Positions 28,007-35,277 of a DNA stretch of 35,968 nucleotides are shown piece after piece. This DNA comes from Patescibacteria group bacterium (GTDB taxonomy: Bacteria; Patescibacteriota; Doudnabacteria; UBA920), in contig JAMDAY010000001.1 of NCBI GenBank assembly GCA_023484515.1, forward strand, positions 64,758-100,725, in the 5' to 3' direction. Both the position numbers and the translations under genes were made by a program. The notes beneath the pieces are model-generated. The model was not told the origin of the DNA. It was given only the letters and a program-made list of their open reading frames with translations, and searched no databases. Numbering within the stretch: position 1 is the stretch's first letter; every line of letters starts with the position of its first letter.

Positions 28007-28570
28007 ATGAAAAGGCAAATTATTTTAGCTTCAACTTCCCCGCGCCGCCGGGAGCTGCTTAAACATCTGGGAATAAAGTTTCAGGTTGCGGACAGCGGAT
28101 ACGAGGAAGTCCACCATAAACATTTCAAGCCGCAGGACTTGGTTAAATTTTTAGCCGAAGGCAAGGCACGGTCAACCGCCCGGCGGTATCCTAAAGCCGT
28201 TATTATAGCCGCAGATACCAGTGTTTATTTTAAAGGAAAAGCTTATGGCAAGCCAAAAAACCTGGCCCAGGCCAGGTCTATGCTCAAGGGTTTTAGCGGT
28301 AAGACGCACCAGGTTTATACGGGTTTATGCGTGCTGGACGCAAAAACCGGCAAAACAACCGTCCGTGCGGTTAAAACTTTGGTTACGTTCCGAAAGCTTA
28401 ATTCCAAGGGCCTAAAAACTTATTTAATGACCGGCGAGCCAATGGGCAAGGCCGGGGCTTACGCTATCCAAGGACTGGGCGCAGGTTTAATAGAAAAAGT
28501 CAGCGGCGATTACAATAACGTGGTCGGGCTGCCTTTAACATTGCTGGAAAAGATGCTGGGCGAAGTTTAA
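28007..28570 (+). CDS. maf: Maf-family nucleoside triphosphate pyrophosphatase
   Basis: Hydrolyses non-canonical or modified NTPs (dTTP/UTP or m7GTP in characterised members). The signature is 'ILASTSPRRRELLKHLGIKF' at the N-terminus, the metal/base site 'IIAADTSVYFKGKAYGKP' and 'GEPMGKAGAYAIQGLGAGLIEKVSGDYNNVVGLPL'. The 187-aa length is normal. The start overlaps no other gene and is 86 nt after the sigma factor. A 16-bp AT-rich hairpin with a T-run follows. Confidence 0.94.
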   Translation: MKRQIILASTSPRRRELLKHLGIKFQVADSGYEEVHHKHFKPQDLVKFLAEGKARSTARRYPKAVIIAADTSVYFKGKAYGKPKNLAQARSMLKGFSGKTHQVYTGLCVLDAKTGKTTVRAVKTLVTFRKLNSKGLKTYLMTGEPMGKAGAYAIQGLGAGLIEKVSGDYNNVVGLPLTLLEKMLGEV

Positions 28571-28577
28571 AAATAAT

Positions 28578-28615
28578 AAGTATATATTTAAATATGAATT
28601 TAAATATATACTTTT
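28578..28615 (+). terminator. AT-rich perfect 16-bp hairpin terminator after maf
   Basis: 'aagtatatatttaaat' / 'atttaaatatatactt' with loop 'atga', then TTT. Very AT-rich for a terminator, but the position is right. Confidence 0.6.
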
Positions 28616-28660
28616 TGCGTCGCTGGTTCGGCGCCATTGGGTCCGGCATATTAAGTTGGA

Positions 28661-28703
28661 CAATCTTTCCCATCAGCCAGGCAGATTCCGTCCAACCTAT
28701 CTT
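28661..28703. other. Nested hairpin in the gap between convergent genes
   Basis: 'gttggac-aatct' pairs with 'agatt-ccgtccaac', enclosing about 16 nt. It lies in the 212-nt gap after maf; no ORF or tRNA is seen there. Function unknown. Confidence 0.3.
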
Positions 28704-28732
28704 GCAAAGATAACAAAGCTAAATAGTTTACC

Positions 28733-28769
28733 GTCAAAAAAGCTCCGCTGTTGGGGAAGGCGGAGCTTT
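28733..28769 (-). terminator. Terminator of the YggT-like gene
   Basis: Minus-strand stem 'aaagctccgc' / 'gcggagcttt' followed by a T-run ('tttttga'). Confidence 0.75.
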
Positions 28770-28782
28770 AAATTAAGGTAAC

Positions 28783-29190
28783 TTACGAAACCGGGCGCGG
28801 CGAAACCAAATCTATAATCCATTCTATGATAAAGGCGACAATCGCGTAAATTATCATGGCAATAATAGTGGACCATTCCAAAACCGAGCCGCTGGTTACG
28901 CTGTTGCTGCTTACGGCAGGGAAAATACCCTGGAAAGGCGCGACCAACGGAGCTGAAACATTGTATATAAACTTTACAAAGGCATTATAAGGGTCGGCTG
29001 CCAAAAGGTGGAGGACAAGCCTTAGGATTAAAATTACCTCCAAAATGAACAGCAAGATGCTGACAACCTGATGCCCGGCATTGGGGTAGTAATAACGTTT
29101 TTCTATAACCCCGTCGTGAGTCCTGTAACCTCTCGCGGGGCGCCGCGGCGTTTCTCTCCTTGGCCTTTCGGGATAGATGTCGGTAACCAT
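28783..29190 (-). CDS. YggT-like integral membrane protein
   Basis: A 135-aa protein with an Arg/Pro-rich cytoplasmic N-terminus ('YPERPRRETPRRPARGYRTHDG') and two hydrophobic hairpins. 'ILLFILEVILILRLVLHLLAADPYNAFVKFIYNVSAPLVAPFQGIF' matches the YGGT repeat ('R.....NPF...I...T.P...P.R'). ATG 29190 ('MVTDIYPE') was chosen because the track's N-terminal extension ('MGFPHPHALRF') is encoded by a GGGG/CCCC palindromic repeat. Role unknown; family members are linked to division or osmotic functions. Monocistronic, divergent from the GNAT gene. Confidence 0.78.
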   Translation of the reverse strand: MVTDIYPERPRRETPRRPARGYRTHDGVIEKRYYYPNAGHQVVSILLFILEVILILRLVLHLLAADPYNAFVKFIYNVSAPLVAPFQGIFPAVSSNSVTSGSVLEWSTIIAMIIYAIVAFIIEWIIDLVSPRPVS

Positions 29191-29302
29191 AAAAGCTTTT
29201 AAATTAAATAAAAACCGCAGGGCATGGGGATGGGGGAACCCCATACCCTTAAGGCTTTTTATGTGACGGCAATTTGGGTAATTAATTACTATTAGAAAAA
29301 TC

Positions 29303-29311
29303 TGCTATAAT
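29303..29311 (+). promoter_or_regulatory. Extended -10 promoter before the GNAT gene
   Basis: TGcTATAAT at 29303-29311 without a good -35. It sits 35 nt before the GNAT start. Confidence 0.45.
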
Positions 29312-29345
29312 AACTGCAGATATATAACCGTAGTTCCTGGGTTTT

Positions 29346-29873
29346 ATGATCTTAAAAGGGCAAAAAGTTACTTTGCGGCCTATCCGGCTCTCCGACGCCG
29401 GCCGGTTTGTTAAATGGTTGAATAATCCGGAAATTCACAAATTTTTACAAACACGCAGGCATTTGACCTTGGGTTTTGAAAGAAAATGGATTAAAGATTC
29501 TTTAAAAAAAGGGAGTTCAAGGATTGGCTTGGCCATTGAAACCAAGGACGGCGTGCATATTGGGAGCGTCAGTTTGGAAAGCATAAATAACGACCACCGC
29601 CGCGCTACTTTCGGCATTTTTATAGGTGAAAAGAAATATTGGAACCAAGGATTAGGCAGCGAGGCTGCCAGGCTGGTAATTGATTACGGTTTTAAAAAAT
29701 TGAAGCTGTACCGCATTGAGCTGGGCGTTCTTGAATACAATCCCCGCGCAAAAAGAGTATACAAAAGGCTTGGGTTCAGGAAAGAAGGGGTTAAGCGCGA
29801 CCATATTTTTTTCCAAGGAAAGTATTACGACGAAATTCATATGGGCCTACTGCGGCACGAATGGAAAAATTGA
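29346..29873 (+). CDS. GNAT-family N-acetyltransferase (RimJ/RimL-like)
   Basis: A 175-aa acetyl-CoA-dependent acetyltransferase. The N-terminal 'GQKVTLRPIRLSDAGRFVKWLNNPEIHKFLQ' is typical of the RimJ/RimL (Acetyltransf_3) group. The acetyl-CoA loop is seen in 'GEKKYWNQGLGSEAARLVIDYGFKKL' and motif B in 'LYRIELGVLEYNPRAKRVYKRLGFRKEG'. The substrate (protein N-terminus, sugar or antibiotic) is unknown. Its 3' end overlaps the upstream extension of the purH ORF but not the chosen purH start. Confidence 0.9.
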   Translation: MILKGQKVTLRPIRLSDAGRFVKWLNNPEIHKFLQTRRHLTLGFERKWIKDSLKKGSSRIGLAIETKDGVHIGSVSLESINNDHRRATFGIFIGEKKYWNQGLGSEAARLVIDYGFKKLKLYRIELGVLEYNPRAKRVYKRLGFRKEGVKRDHIFFQGKYYDEIHMGLLRHEWKN

Positions 29874-29890
29874 AAAATTATGGCTACTTT

Positions 29891-29928
29891 GACAGTTCTT
29901 GCATGCTATATAGCATGCAAGAACTGTC
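29891..29928. repeat. Perfect 16-bp hairpin repeat upstream of purH
   Basis: 'gacagttcttgcatgc' / 'gcatgcaagaactgtc' with loop 'tatata'. Same architecture as 35234 (loop 'tacata'). Confidence 0.65.
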
Positions 29929-30013
29929 GGAAATACAAAATTTGAGAAAATTAACAACCGGTAAAATACTCTCATGCCACAGAGCATTGAAGTATTTTAC
30001 TTTAAGGAAAAAC

Positions 30014-31696
30014 ATGAAGACGGCTTTGATTTCGGTGTTCAATAAGGAAGGAATTGCGGAATTCGCAAAGCAGCTTAAAGACTTAGGTTTTAACATTTTG
30101 GCGAGCGGGGGTACGGCTAAGGAATTATCATCAGCAGGAATAGAAGTAACGGACGCGGCGTCGCTGGTTGGCGGCGGGGCAATTTTGGGGCACCGGGTAG
30201 TCACACTGTCGCGCGAAATCCATGCCGGGCTTTTGGCGCGGGATATTAAGGAAGACCGTGAGGAGTTGGAACGGCTAAAGATTCCGTGGATAGATTTGGT
30301 TTGCGTGGATTTGTATCCGCTGGAATTGGAAATTGAAAATTGGAAATTGGAAATTGGAGGTTACGACCATAGCGATAAAGCCAAAGATGCGGTCATTGAA
30401 AAAACCGACATTGGCGGGCCGACCATGATCCGCAGCGCGGCCAAGGGCCGTCGGATAGTGGTTTGTGATCCGAGCGACCGGATGCCGGTAATTGAATGGC
30501 TTAAAAACGGCGAGCCGGACCGCGAGAATTTCATTAGCAGGCTGGTTGCCAAGTCCGAAGCCGTGGTAGCGGATTACTGCCTGTATTCCGCGCGATTCCA
30601 TGGAGAGGGGGAATGGGAAGGTGTGGTCGGGAAGAAAATTTATACCTGCAAATACGGGGAGAACGGCTATCAGACACCGGCGGGGCTGTATCAAGCCTCG
30701 GGCAGCGACGAATTGGCTTTGCCGAAATTTACGGTCGTAGCCGGCACCACGCCGAGCTATAACAACTGGTGCGACGTGGACAGGCTGCTGCAAACCATAA
30801 CGCATATTGCGGCGGGGTTTGACGCAAATAAAGGCAACCTCTCTGTCGCTGAAGCGACATCTCCCCTCAAAAGGGGAGAAGGCTCCGTACCTGCTCCAAT
30901 GGTCGCGGTTGGCGGCAAACATGGCAACCCTTGCGGCGCTGCGGTCGGGGATAATCCGTCCGAAGTCTTAAAGAAAATGCTGGAAGGGGATTTGCGCGCC
31001 ATTTTTGGCGGCCTGGTCATGACTAATTTTCCCATTGACGAATTGCTGGCGGAAATTCTGCTGTCGCACAAAATGGAAACGGGCAGGAGGCTGCTTGACG
31101 GCATTATTGCCCCTTCTTTTACCGAAGGAGCCATAGAAACCCTAAAAAGAAAAGGCGACAAGTGCCGGTTTATTGTAAATCCGGCTTTGGAAAAGCTTAA
31201 CAAGAATAGCTTGGACAGCCATACCCGCATCCGTTACGTGCGCGGCGGGTTTTTGGCGCAGCCGAATTATTTGTTTACCCTGAATTTTTCCGCGCCGGAA
31301 ATGGCTAAAAGCGGAAAAATTACGGATAAACAAGAAATGGATATGCTTCTGGCTTGGGCGGTCGGCTCGACGTCGAACAGCAATACTGTCACCATCGTAA
31401 AAGACCAGATGCTCATTGGTAACGGCGTAGGGCAGCAGGATAGGGTCGGCGGCTGCGAACTCGCCATTAAGCGCGCTAAGGATGCGGGGCATAGCGTGCA
31501 AGGCGCTGCCGCTTACAGCGACAGCTTCTTTCCGTTCACGGACGGCCCGGAAGTCCTGGCTAAAGCGGGAATTAAATCTATCCTGGCCACCTCCGGCTCG
31601 GTCCGCGACAAAGACGTCAAGGAATTCTGCCAAAAGTCCGGCGTGGCTTTATACCTGGTTCCCGACTCCCAGGCCAGGGGATTCTTTGGGCACTAA
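30014..31696 (+). CDS. purH: Bifunctional AICAR transformylase/IMP cyclohydrolase
   Basis: Performs the last two steps of IMP synthesis. An N-terminal MGS-like IMP cyclohydrolase domain ('MKTALISVFNKEGIAEFAKQL', 'ILASGGTAKEL', 'TDIGGPTMIRSAAK') is followed by the AICARFT domain ('KHGNPCGAAVG', 'AIFGGLVMTN', 'IVKDQMLIGNGVGQQDRVG', 'AAAYSDSFFPFTDGPEVLAKAGIKSILATSGSVRD'). The length is 560 aa; the family is about 510-530. Part of the surplus comes from repeats: 'LELEIENWKLEIG' from a 'ttggaaa' tandem repeat, and 'NLSVAEATSPLKRGEGS' from half a CAACC element placed just before the 'KHGNPCG' active-site loop. ATG 30014 follows 'taaggaaaaac'. No other pur gene is in the window. Confidence 0.95.
   Translation: MKTALISVFNKEGIAEFAKQLKDLGFNILASGGTAKELSSAGIEVTDAASLVGGGAILGHRVVTLSREIHAGLLARDIKEDREELERLKIPWIDLVCVDLYPLELEIENWKLEIGGYDHSDKAKDAVIEKTDIGGPTMIRSAAKGRRIVVCDPSDRMPVIEWLKNGEPDRENFISRLVAKSEAVVADYCLYSARFHGEGEWEGVVGKKIYTCKYGENGYQTPAGLYQASGSDELALPKFTVVAGTTPSYNNWCDVDRLLQTITHIAAGFDANKGNLSVAEATSPLKRGEGSVPAPMVAVGGKHGNPCGAAVGDNPSEVLKKMLEGDLRAIFGGLVMTNFPIDELLAEILLSHKMETGRRLLDGIIAPSFTEGAIETLKRKGDKCRFIVNPALEKLNKNSLDSHTRIRYVRGGFLAQPNYLFTLNFSAPEMAKSGKITDKQEMDMLLAWAVGSTSNSNTVTIVKDQMLIGNGVGQQDRVGGCELAIKRAKDAGHSVQGAAAYSDSFFPFTDGPEVLAKAGIKSILATSGSVRDKDVKEFCQKSGVALYLVPDSQARGFFGH
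30322..30358 (+). repeat. Degenerate 'ttggaaa' tandem repeat inside purH
   Basis: 'gaattggaaattgaaaattggaaattgg...' encodes 'LELEIENWKLEIG' between the cyclohydrolase strands and 'DIGGPTM'. Confidence 0.6.
30835..30894 (+). repeat. Truncated CAACC...GGTTG family repeat, copy 4 (in purH)
   Basis: 'caacctctctgtcgctgaagcgacatctcccc...ggggagaaggctccg' matches the minus strand of the leuS copy over its first half. The second half is missing and the frame is kept. Confidence 0.7.
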
Positions 31697-31704
31697 AGGA
31701 GGAT

Positions 31705-31824
31705 ATGTGGGTTCTGAATAAAAAAATAGCAAAGACTGTTTTTTTCTGGGTGGAACCATGGATTGTTTTTGTGGTAGCGCTAGTTTTGCAACAAATTTTT
31801 GGAATCAATCCGTTAATTATTTAA
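31705..31824 (+). CDS. Small single-span membrane protein (39 aa)
   Basis: Not in the ORF track. ATG 31705 follows 'aaaggaggat' 8 nt after the purH stop; the Shine-Dalgarno is strong but close. The product has one hydrophobic span ('FFWVEPWIVFVVALVLQQIFG') with a short Lys-containing N-terminus. Function unknown; coupling to purH is likely. Confidence 0.5.
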   Translation: MWVLNKKIAKTVFFWVEPWIVFVVALVLQQIFGINPLII

Positions 31825-31998
31825 TTTATTGTGTTTTGTCGCCATGATTTTTTAGGTTTATATTGGTAATTTCCATTTAGGTATAAAAAATCGGCATTAA
31901 CGGCAAAACTAAACGGGAAATAATAATAAACCATCCATAATTACCATATTATAATTTTTATGCTAAACTTAAAATATCATTAAAATCCTAGAAACTTT

Positions 31999-32184
31999 AT
32001 GGCCCATTATGTTTGTACTGGTGGGTGCAATTCAGTTTCTGACCAGCCAGGTACTTGCCCGACGCAGGAATGCATGAAGTACCATTTGCCCCTGACCATA
32101 TGCCATTGCTATGACAGCAGCCATCGTGAGGCTTATGAACACCCAAATTACACTGGGGCGGAAGAGCTGACTCACGCGGAGTGA
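31999..32184 (+). CDS. Small Cys-rich, probably zinc-binding protein
   Basis: A 61-aa protein with the pattern 'YVCTGGCNSVSDQPGTCPTQECMKYHLPL' then 'CHCYDSSH'. This resembles the short CxxxC...C....C metal-binding proteins often seen in CPR and other anaerobe genomes next to heavy-metal-binding or rubredoxin-like domains. Two metal knuckles are plausible. A TATAAT box at 31950-31955 may be its promoter. The 174-nt gap before it holds no gene; 34 nt separate it from the DUF3048 gene. Function unknown. Confidence 0.65.
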   Translation: MAHYVCTGGCNSVSDQPGTCPTQECMKYHLPLTICHCYDSSHREAYEHPNYTGAEELTHAE

Positions 32185-32218
32185 GAAAAACGCATCTGTT
32201 TAATTAAATTTAGGATAT

Positions 32219-33274
32219 ATGAAAAAAAGCTACAAAATATTTGCGGCGGCGTTGTTGCTTGCATTTTTAATTTTAATAATTTACGTTACCAATAGAAAAT
32301 CGGCAAACTTGGCAGTGCAGAACAGTCCGGATTCCGTCCCAAAAGTTTTATCCGAACAATCTCCGGAAGGCCAGACGGATTCGGCCGCGACCTTAAACGG
32401 CAGCCTGGTTTCCTCCGGCGAAGCGCAAAAAAGGCCCATAGCCGTAATGGTGGAAAACCATCCCGACGCCAGGCCGCAATCCGGCCTGGCCGAAGCGGAC
32501 ATGGTTTACGAAACTTTGGCCGAAGGCGGCATAACCCGGTTTATGGCAGTCTACCAGACCGAATCGGCATCCAATATCGGCCCGGTCAGGTCTGCCCGCA
32601 CTTATTTTGCGGAGATTGCCGACGAATTCGGCGCAATCTATGCTCATGTGGGAGGCAACAGCGACGCTTTGGCCAACATTAAGTCCGGCGTTTATAAAAA
32701 TATCGCCGACGCCGACCAGTTTTTTAACGATGATTTTTTCCGTCGAATCAGCGCCAGGCCCATGCCCCACAATGTTTATACGTCAACTTCCGAGTTGCGG
32801 GAGCTGGCCAGCGCCCATGGCTTTGCAGATGCCGCCAATTATCAATCTTGGCTTTTTAAAGATGATGCGCCATCGGCTAATCCGGCGGAAAAAATTAACA
32901 TAGACTTTTCCCTGCCCAGTTTTGCGGTGCAATGGCGGTATAATCCGGCAGGCAACAATTACGCCAGGACAATGGCCGGCCAGTTGCACAAAGATAAAGA
33001 TACGGGCAAGCAGATTACGGCAAAGAATATTATCGTGCAATATGTGGAAACTTTTCCGGTAAAATCGGACACGCCTTTGGCTATTGGCATGACTTTAACG
33101 GGCAGCGGCAAGTCGGTGGTTTTTGAAGACGGGAAAGCAATAGAAGGTGCATGGAAGAAAGACAATAGCGGCCGCACGCGTTATTATAGCCAAGACGGGG
33201 CGGAAATCCGGTTCAACCGCGGCCAGACCTGGGTGGAGTTGGTGCCCAGTGACAGGAGCGTAAGCTGGAAATAG
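32219..33274 (+). CDS. DUF3048 domain-containing, membrane-anchored protein (YerB-like)
   Basis: A 351-aa protein with an N-terminal signal-anchor ('KIFAAALLLAFLILIIYV'), a Ser/Ala-rich linker, then the DUF3048 N-domain. The motifs 'RPIAVMVENHPDARPQSGLAEADMVYE', 'FMAVYQTESASNIGPVRSARTYFAEIA' and 'AHVGGNSDAL' are visible. The C-domain begins near 'NYARTMAGQLHKDKDTGKQITAKNI'. There is no lipobox Cys, so it is probably an uncleaved anchor. Homologues are extracytoplasmic and of unknown biochemical function. A cluster of 'atccgg' repeats follows the stop. Confidence 0.9.
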   Translation: MKKSYKIFAAALLLAFLILIIYVTNRKSANLAVQNSPDSVPKVLSEQSPEGQTDSAATLNGSLVSSGEAQKRPIAVMVENHPDARPQSGLAEADMVYETLAEGGITRFMAVYQTESASNIGPVRSARTYFAEIADEFGAIYAHVGGNSDALANIKSGVYKNIADADQFFNDDFFRRISARPMPHNVYTSTSELRELASAHGFADAANYQSWLFKDDAPSANPAEKINIDFSLPSFAVQWRYNPAGNNYARTMAGQLHKDKDTGKQITAKNIIVQYVETFPVKSDTPLAIGMTLTGSGKSVVFEDGKAIEGAWKKDNSGRTRYYSQDGAEIRFNRGQTWVELVPSDRSVSWK

Positions 33275-33281
33275 ATAAACC

Positions 33282-33361
33282 GATCCGGATCTGCGGATAC
33301 TTGCGGATGCCCGGGTCCGCAGTTATCCGTAAATCCGGATGACATCCGCATATCCGGACCG
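33282..33361. repeat. Cluster of 'atccgg/gcggat' repeats
   Basis: Eight or so interspersed direct and inverted GGAT/ATCC units, such as 'gatccggatctgcggat' and 'atccgcatatccgga', fill the gap between the DUF3048 gene and ogt. Confidence 0.6.
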
Positions 33362-33371
33362 GCAACAGATT

Positions 33372-33623
33372 ATGGAATCATTCAAGCAAAAAGTTTACCG
33401 GGTGGTCAGGCAAATTCCCAAAGGCAAGCTGCTCACCTACGGGCAGGTGGCTTTTTTAGCCGGCAGTCCCAATGCCTGCCGCGCCGTGGGCAACATCCTC
33501 AGCAAAAATTTTGACCCAAGCATTCCCTGCCACCGCGTGGTGCGCGCCGACGGCAAGCTCGGCGGTTACAACCGCGGCAGGCGGAAAAAGTGCGAAATTT
33601 TGCGGAGCGAAGGCGCAATATAA
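33372..33623 (+). CDS. ogt: Minimal O6-alkylguanine-DNA alkyltransferase (C-terminal domain only)
   Basis: An 83-aa protein equal to the MGMT/Ogt DNA-binding and active-site domain alone. It shows 'FKQKVYRVVRQIPKGKLLTYGQVAFLAGSPNACRAVGNIL', then 'IPCHRVVRADGKLGGY' with the acceptor Cys of PCHR. Full-length enzymes (about 160-180 aa) have an N-terminal domain that is missing here. Since Cys is kept, it is not a typical alkyltransferase-like (ATL) protein with Trp at that site. ATG 33372 was chosen over the track start at 33339, which lies in repeat DNA. A terminator follows. Confidence 0.9.
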   Translation: MESFKQKVYRVVRQIPKGKLLTYGQVAFLAGSPNACRAVGNILSKNFDPSIPCHRVVRADGKLGGYNRGRRKKCEILRSEGAI

Positions 33624-33634
33624 CAATTTGAAAG

Positions 33635-33666
33635 AAAAACCGTCTTTTATGGCGGCGGTTTTTTTT
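33635..33666 (+). terminator. Intrinsic terminator after ogt
   Basis: 'aaaaaccg' / 'cggttttt' stem extended by T residues, 11 nt after the stop and 6 nt before the cupin start. Confidence 0.75.
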
Positions 33667-33671
33667 AAACG

Positions 33672-34061
33672 ATGCTTATGAAAGCTTTAAATATCTTTGA
33701 AGTCGCAAAAAATAACAAGGCTTTCCGCCGCATATTAATGAGCGGCAACAACAGCCAGTTTGGCGTAATGAGCTTAAAGCCGGACGAGGAAATAGAGCAG
33801 GGAATTTTTAACGTGGATAAAATTTTTATAGTGGCCAGGGGGCAGGGTAGGGTTAAAATTGGCAAAGAAGAAGCAAGTTTGGAGGAAGGCAGCGTGGTTT
33901 TAATAAAATCGGGGAAAAAACACAACTTGTATAACGAGGCCAAAGAAGGGGATTTGAAGTTGATTGTTATTTATGCCCCTGCGGTATACCCCGATGAGCC
34001 TACCCATTCAAAAAGGGATCGTGCAATTGTAGATCCCTTTTCCACGCATGGGGGAGTGTAG
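33672..34061 (+). CDS. Cupin-domain protein
   Basis: A 129-aa single cupin: motif 1 around 'LKPDEEIEQGIFNVDKIFIVARGQGRVKIG' and motif 2 around 'LEEGSVVLIKSGKKHNLYNEAKEGDLKLIVIYAP'. The usual HxH of motif 1 is not evident, but His in 'GKKHNLYN' matches the motif 2 His, so metal binding is uncertain. It lies directly behind the ogt terminator without room for a promoter or Shine-Dalgarno, so expression probably relies on read-through. ATG 33678 is an alternative start. Substrate unknown. Confidence 0.85.
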   Translation: MLMKALNIFEVAKNNKAFRRILMSGNNSQFGVMSLKPDEEIEQGIFNVDKIFIVARGQGRVKIGKEEASLEEGSVVLIKSGKKHNLYNEAKEGDLKLIVIYAPAVYPDEPTHSKRDRAIVDPFSTHGGV

Positions 34062-34102
34062 TTCTTTGCGGGAAAATGGCGAATTACCAGATTTATGCAT
34101 TC

Positions 34103-34131
34103 AAAATAAAACCCCGGCCTGGCGGCCGGGG
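34103..34131 (-). terminator. Terminator of rpmB
   Basis: Minus-strand stem 'ccccggcc' / 'ggccgggg' followed by 'ttttatttt', 22 nt after the L28 stop. Confidence 0.85.
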
Positions 34132-34153
34132 CAGTTTGCTGTCTGCAAAAAAA

Positions 34154-34327
34154 TTACTTCGTTTTTGACTTGCTTTTAATGCAGCGGGTGCAGGCCTTGA
34201 CCCTTTTGCCGTTAAACACGGAATATTGCAAGTTCGGCTTAAGCCTTACAATGGAGGCTCGCATGCTGTGGGATCGTTTAATGGTGCGGGAATAAGTCTT
34301 GCCGCAAATGGCGCATTGTCGGGGCAT
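34154..34327 (-). CDS. rpmB: 50S ribosomal protein L28
   Basis: A 57-aa ORF below the track's cutoff. 'MPRQCAICGKTYSRTIKRSHS' has the L28 N-terminal zinc-like CxxCGK and His. 'RLKPNLQYSVFNGKRVKACTRCIKS' matches the 'PNLQ...V.G....V..CT.CL..G' core with the second Cys pair, so this is a four-Cys zinc form. L28 binds near the E site of the large subunit. The gene is alone on the minus strand with its own terminator. Upstream (34332-34372) a degenerate 'aaatctta' repeat abuts the start codon in place of a Shine-Dalgarno site. Confidence 0.92.
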   Translation of the reverse strand: MPRQCAICGKTYSRTIKRSHSMRASIVRLKPNLQYSVFNGKRVKACTRCIKSKSKTK

Positions 34328-34331
34328 AGGA

Positions 34332-34372
34332 TAAATATATGATTTAAGATTTATGACTTAAGATTTAAAAAT
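34332..34372 (-). repeat. Degenerate 'aaatcttaa' repeat before rpmB
   Basis: On the minus strand, three to four units ('aaatcttaagtcataaatcttaaatcat') run to within a few bases of the rpmB ATG. Same type as at tatD and uppP. Confidence 0.65.
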
Positions 34373-34463
34373 CCAAACCTTTGTTGATTTTATCATAGTT
34401 TGATATAATAGGCAAGAGGCCGGAAAATTTTGAATTTTCAATTTTTAATCTTTTAATATTTGC

Positions 34464-35096
34464 ATGACTTTAATAATCACCTTTGTCATCTTGATTTTTT
34501 CCGCCATTGTGCACGAGGTTAGCCATGGGCTGGCGGCGGAAAAATTGGGCGACGACACGGCCAGGCAAATGGGCCGCATTACCTTAAATCCTATCCCGCA
34601 TATAGACCTATACGGGACCATTTTATTGCCGGCTTTTATGTGGTTTGCCACCGGCGGCCGTTTCTTTTTTGGCGCGGCCAAGCCCGTGCCGGTGGATTTT
34701 ACCAGGCTGCGTCATCCTAAAAGGGACATGGCCTTAGTCAGTTTGGCCGGCCCATTTGCCAATTTTGCGCTGGCCGTGCTTATGGTTATTCCCATTAAGC
34801 TGCATTTGACCAACAATATTTCTTATCCTATTTTGCTTATTGGCATTTTTATAAATATCATTTTGGGCACGTTTAATTTAATACCCATTCCGCCGCTGGA
34901 CGGCAGCAAAGTCCTGGTTGCTTTGGCGCCGGAAAGCTGGATGTATAAAATTTTAAGCCTGGAAAGGTACGGGTTTTTACTGGTGATTGTGTTTGTCGTG
35001 CTCGGCTTGTTCAGCTATATTTTGTGGCCGGTGGTGCTGGGGTTTTTCCAGTTGTTCCATTTAAGTTTGGGCGACTTGATTTCCGCGCTGGCCTAG
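34464..35096 (+). CDS. M50 family (site-2-protease type) membrane metalloprotease
   Basis: A 210-aa intramembrane zinc protease with HExxH as 'VHEVSHGLAAEKLGDDTARQMGRITLNPIPHID' near residue 18, and the third ligand Asp in 'NLIPIPPLDGSKVL' near residue 145. About six hydrophobic segments; no PDZ or CBS domain, as in the minimal SREBP-M50B group. Such enzymes cut single-span membrane substrates; the partner is unknown. No Shine-Dalgarno site; 'gaattttcaatttttaatctttt' repeats lie before the start. Confidence 0.92.
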   Translation: MTLIITFVILIFSAIVHEVSHGLAAEKLGDDTARQMGRITLNPIPHIDLYGTILLPAFMWFATGGRFFFGAAKPVPVDFTRLRHPKRDMALVSLAGPFANFALAVLMVIPIKLHLTNNISYPILLIGIFINIILGTFNLIPIPPLDGSKVLVALAPESWMYKILSLERYGFLLVIVFVVLGLFSYILWPVVLGFFQLFHLSLGDLISALA

Positions 35097-35156
35097 CCGG
35101 CCCGTTCCGCCGCGGCCAACTATAGTGAATTAAGTAAATTTTTAGCCGCCCCTTGG

Positions 35157-35207
35157 GTAGTTGCCACATTTATGGGGCCCTGTGAGCCTGATAAATCAGG
35201 CAACTAC
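35157..35207. repeat. REPIN (GTAG...CTAC doublet) between the M50 and HIT genes
   Basis: GTAG-ttgcc-acatttatgg... and 'gcctgataaatcaggc-aactac' give a 51-bp doublet with the same 'gatttatc' hairpin core as the metG copies. Confidence 0.65.
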
Positions 35208-35233
35208 AATGCATTTAACTATAGCATTTTAAG

Positions 35234-35267
35234 CATTTCTCCCATGCTACATAGCATGGGAGAAATG
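35234..35267. repeat. Perfect 14-bp hairpin repeat before the HIT gene
   Basis: 'catttctcccatgc' / 'gcatgggagaaatg' with loop 'tacata', ending 10 nt before the ATG. Confidence 0.65.
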
Positions 35268-35277
35268 TAAAAGTTTT

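Noticed and set aside
29861-30013. 51-residue N-terminal extension of PurH
   Set aside because: It overlaps the GNAT gene and a hairpin repeat; 'MKTALISVFNKEG' at 30014 is the family N-terminus and has a ribosome site.
35100-35277. Small gene between the M50 and HIT genes
   Set aside because: No ORF with a start and ribosome site; the gap is filled by a REPIN and a hairpin repeat.
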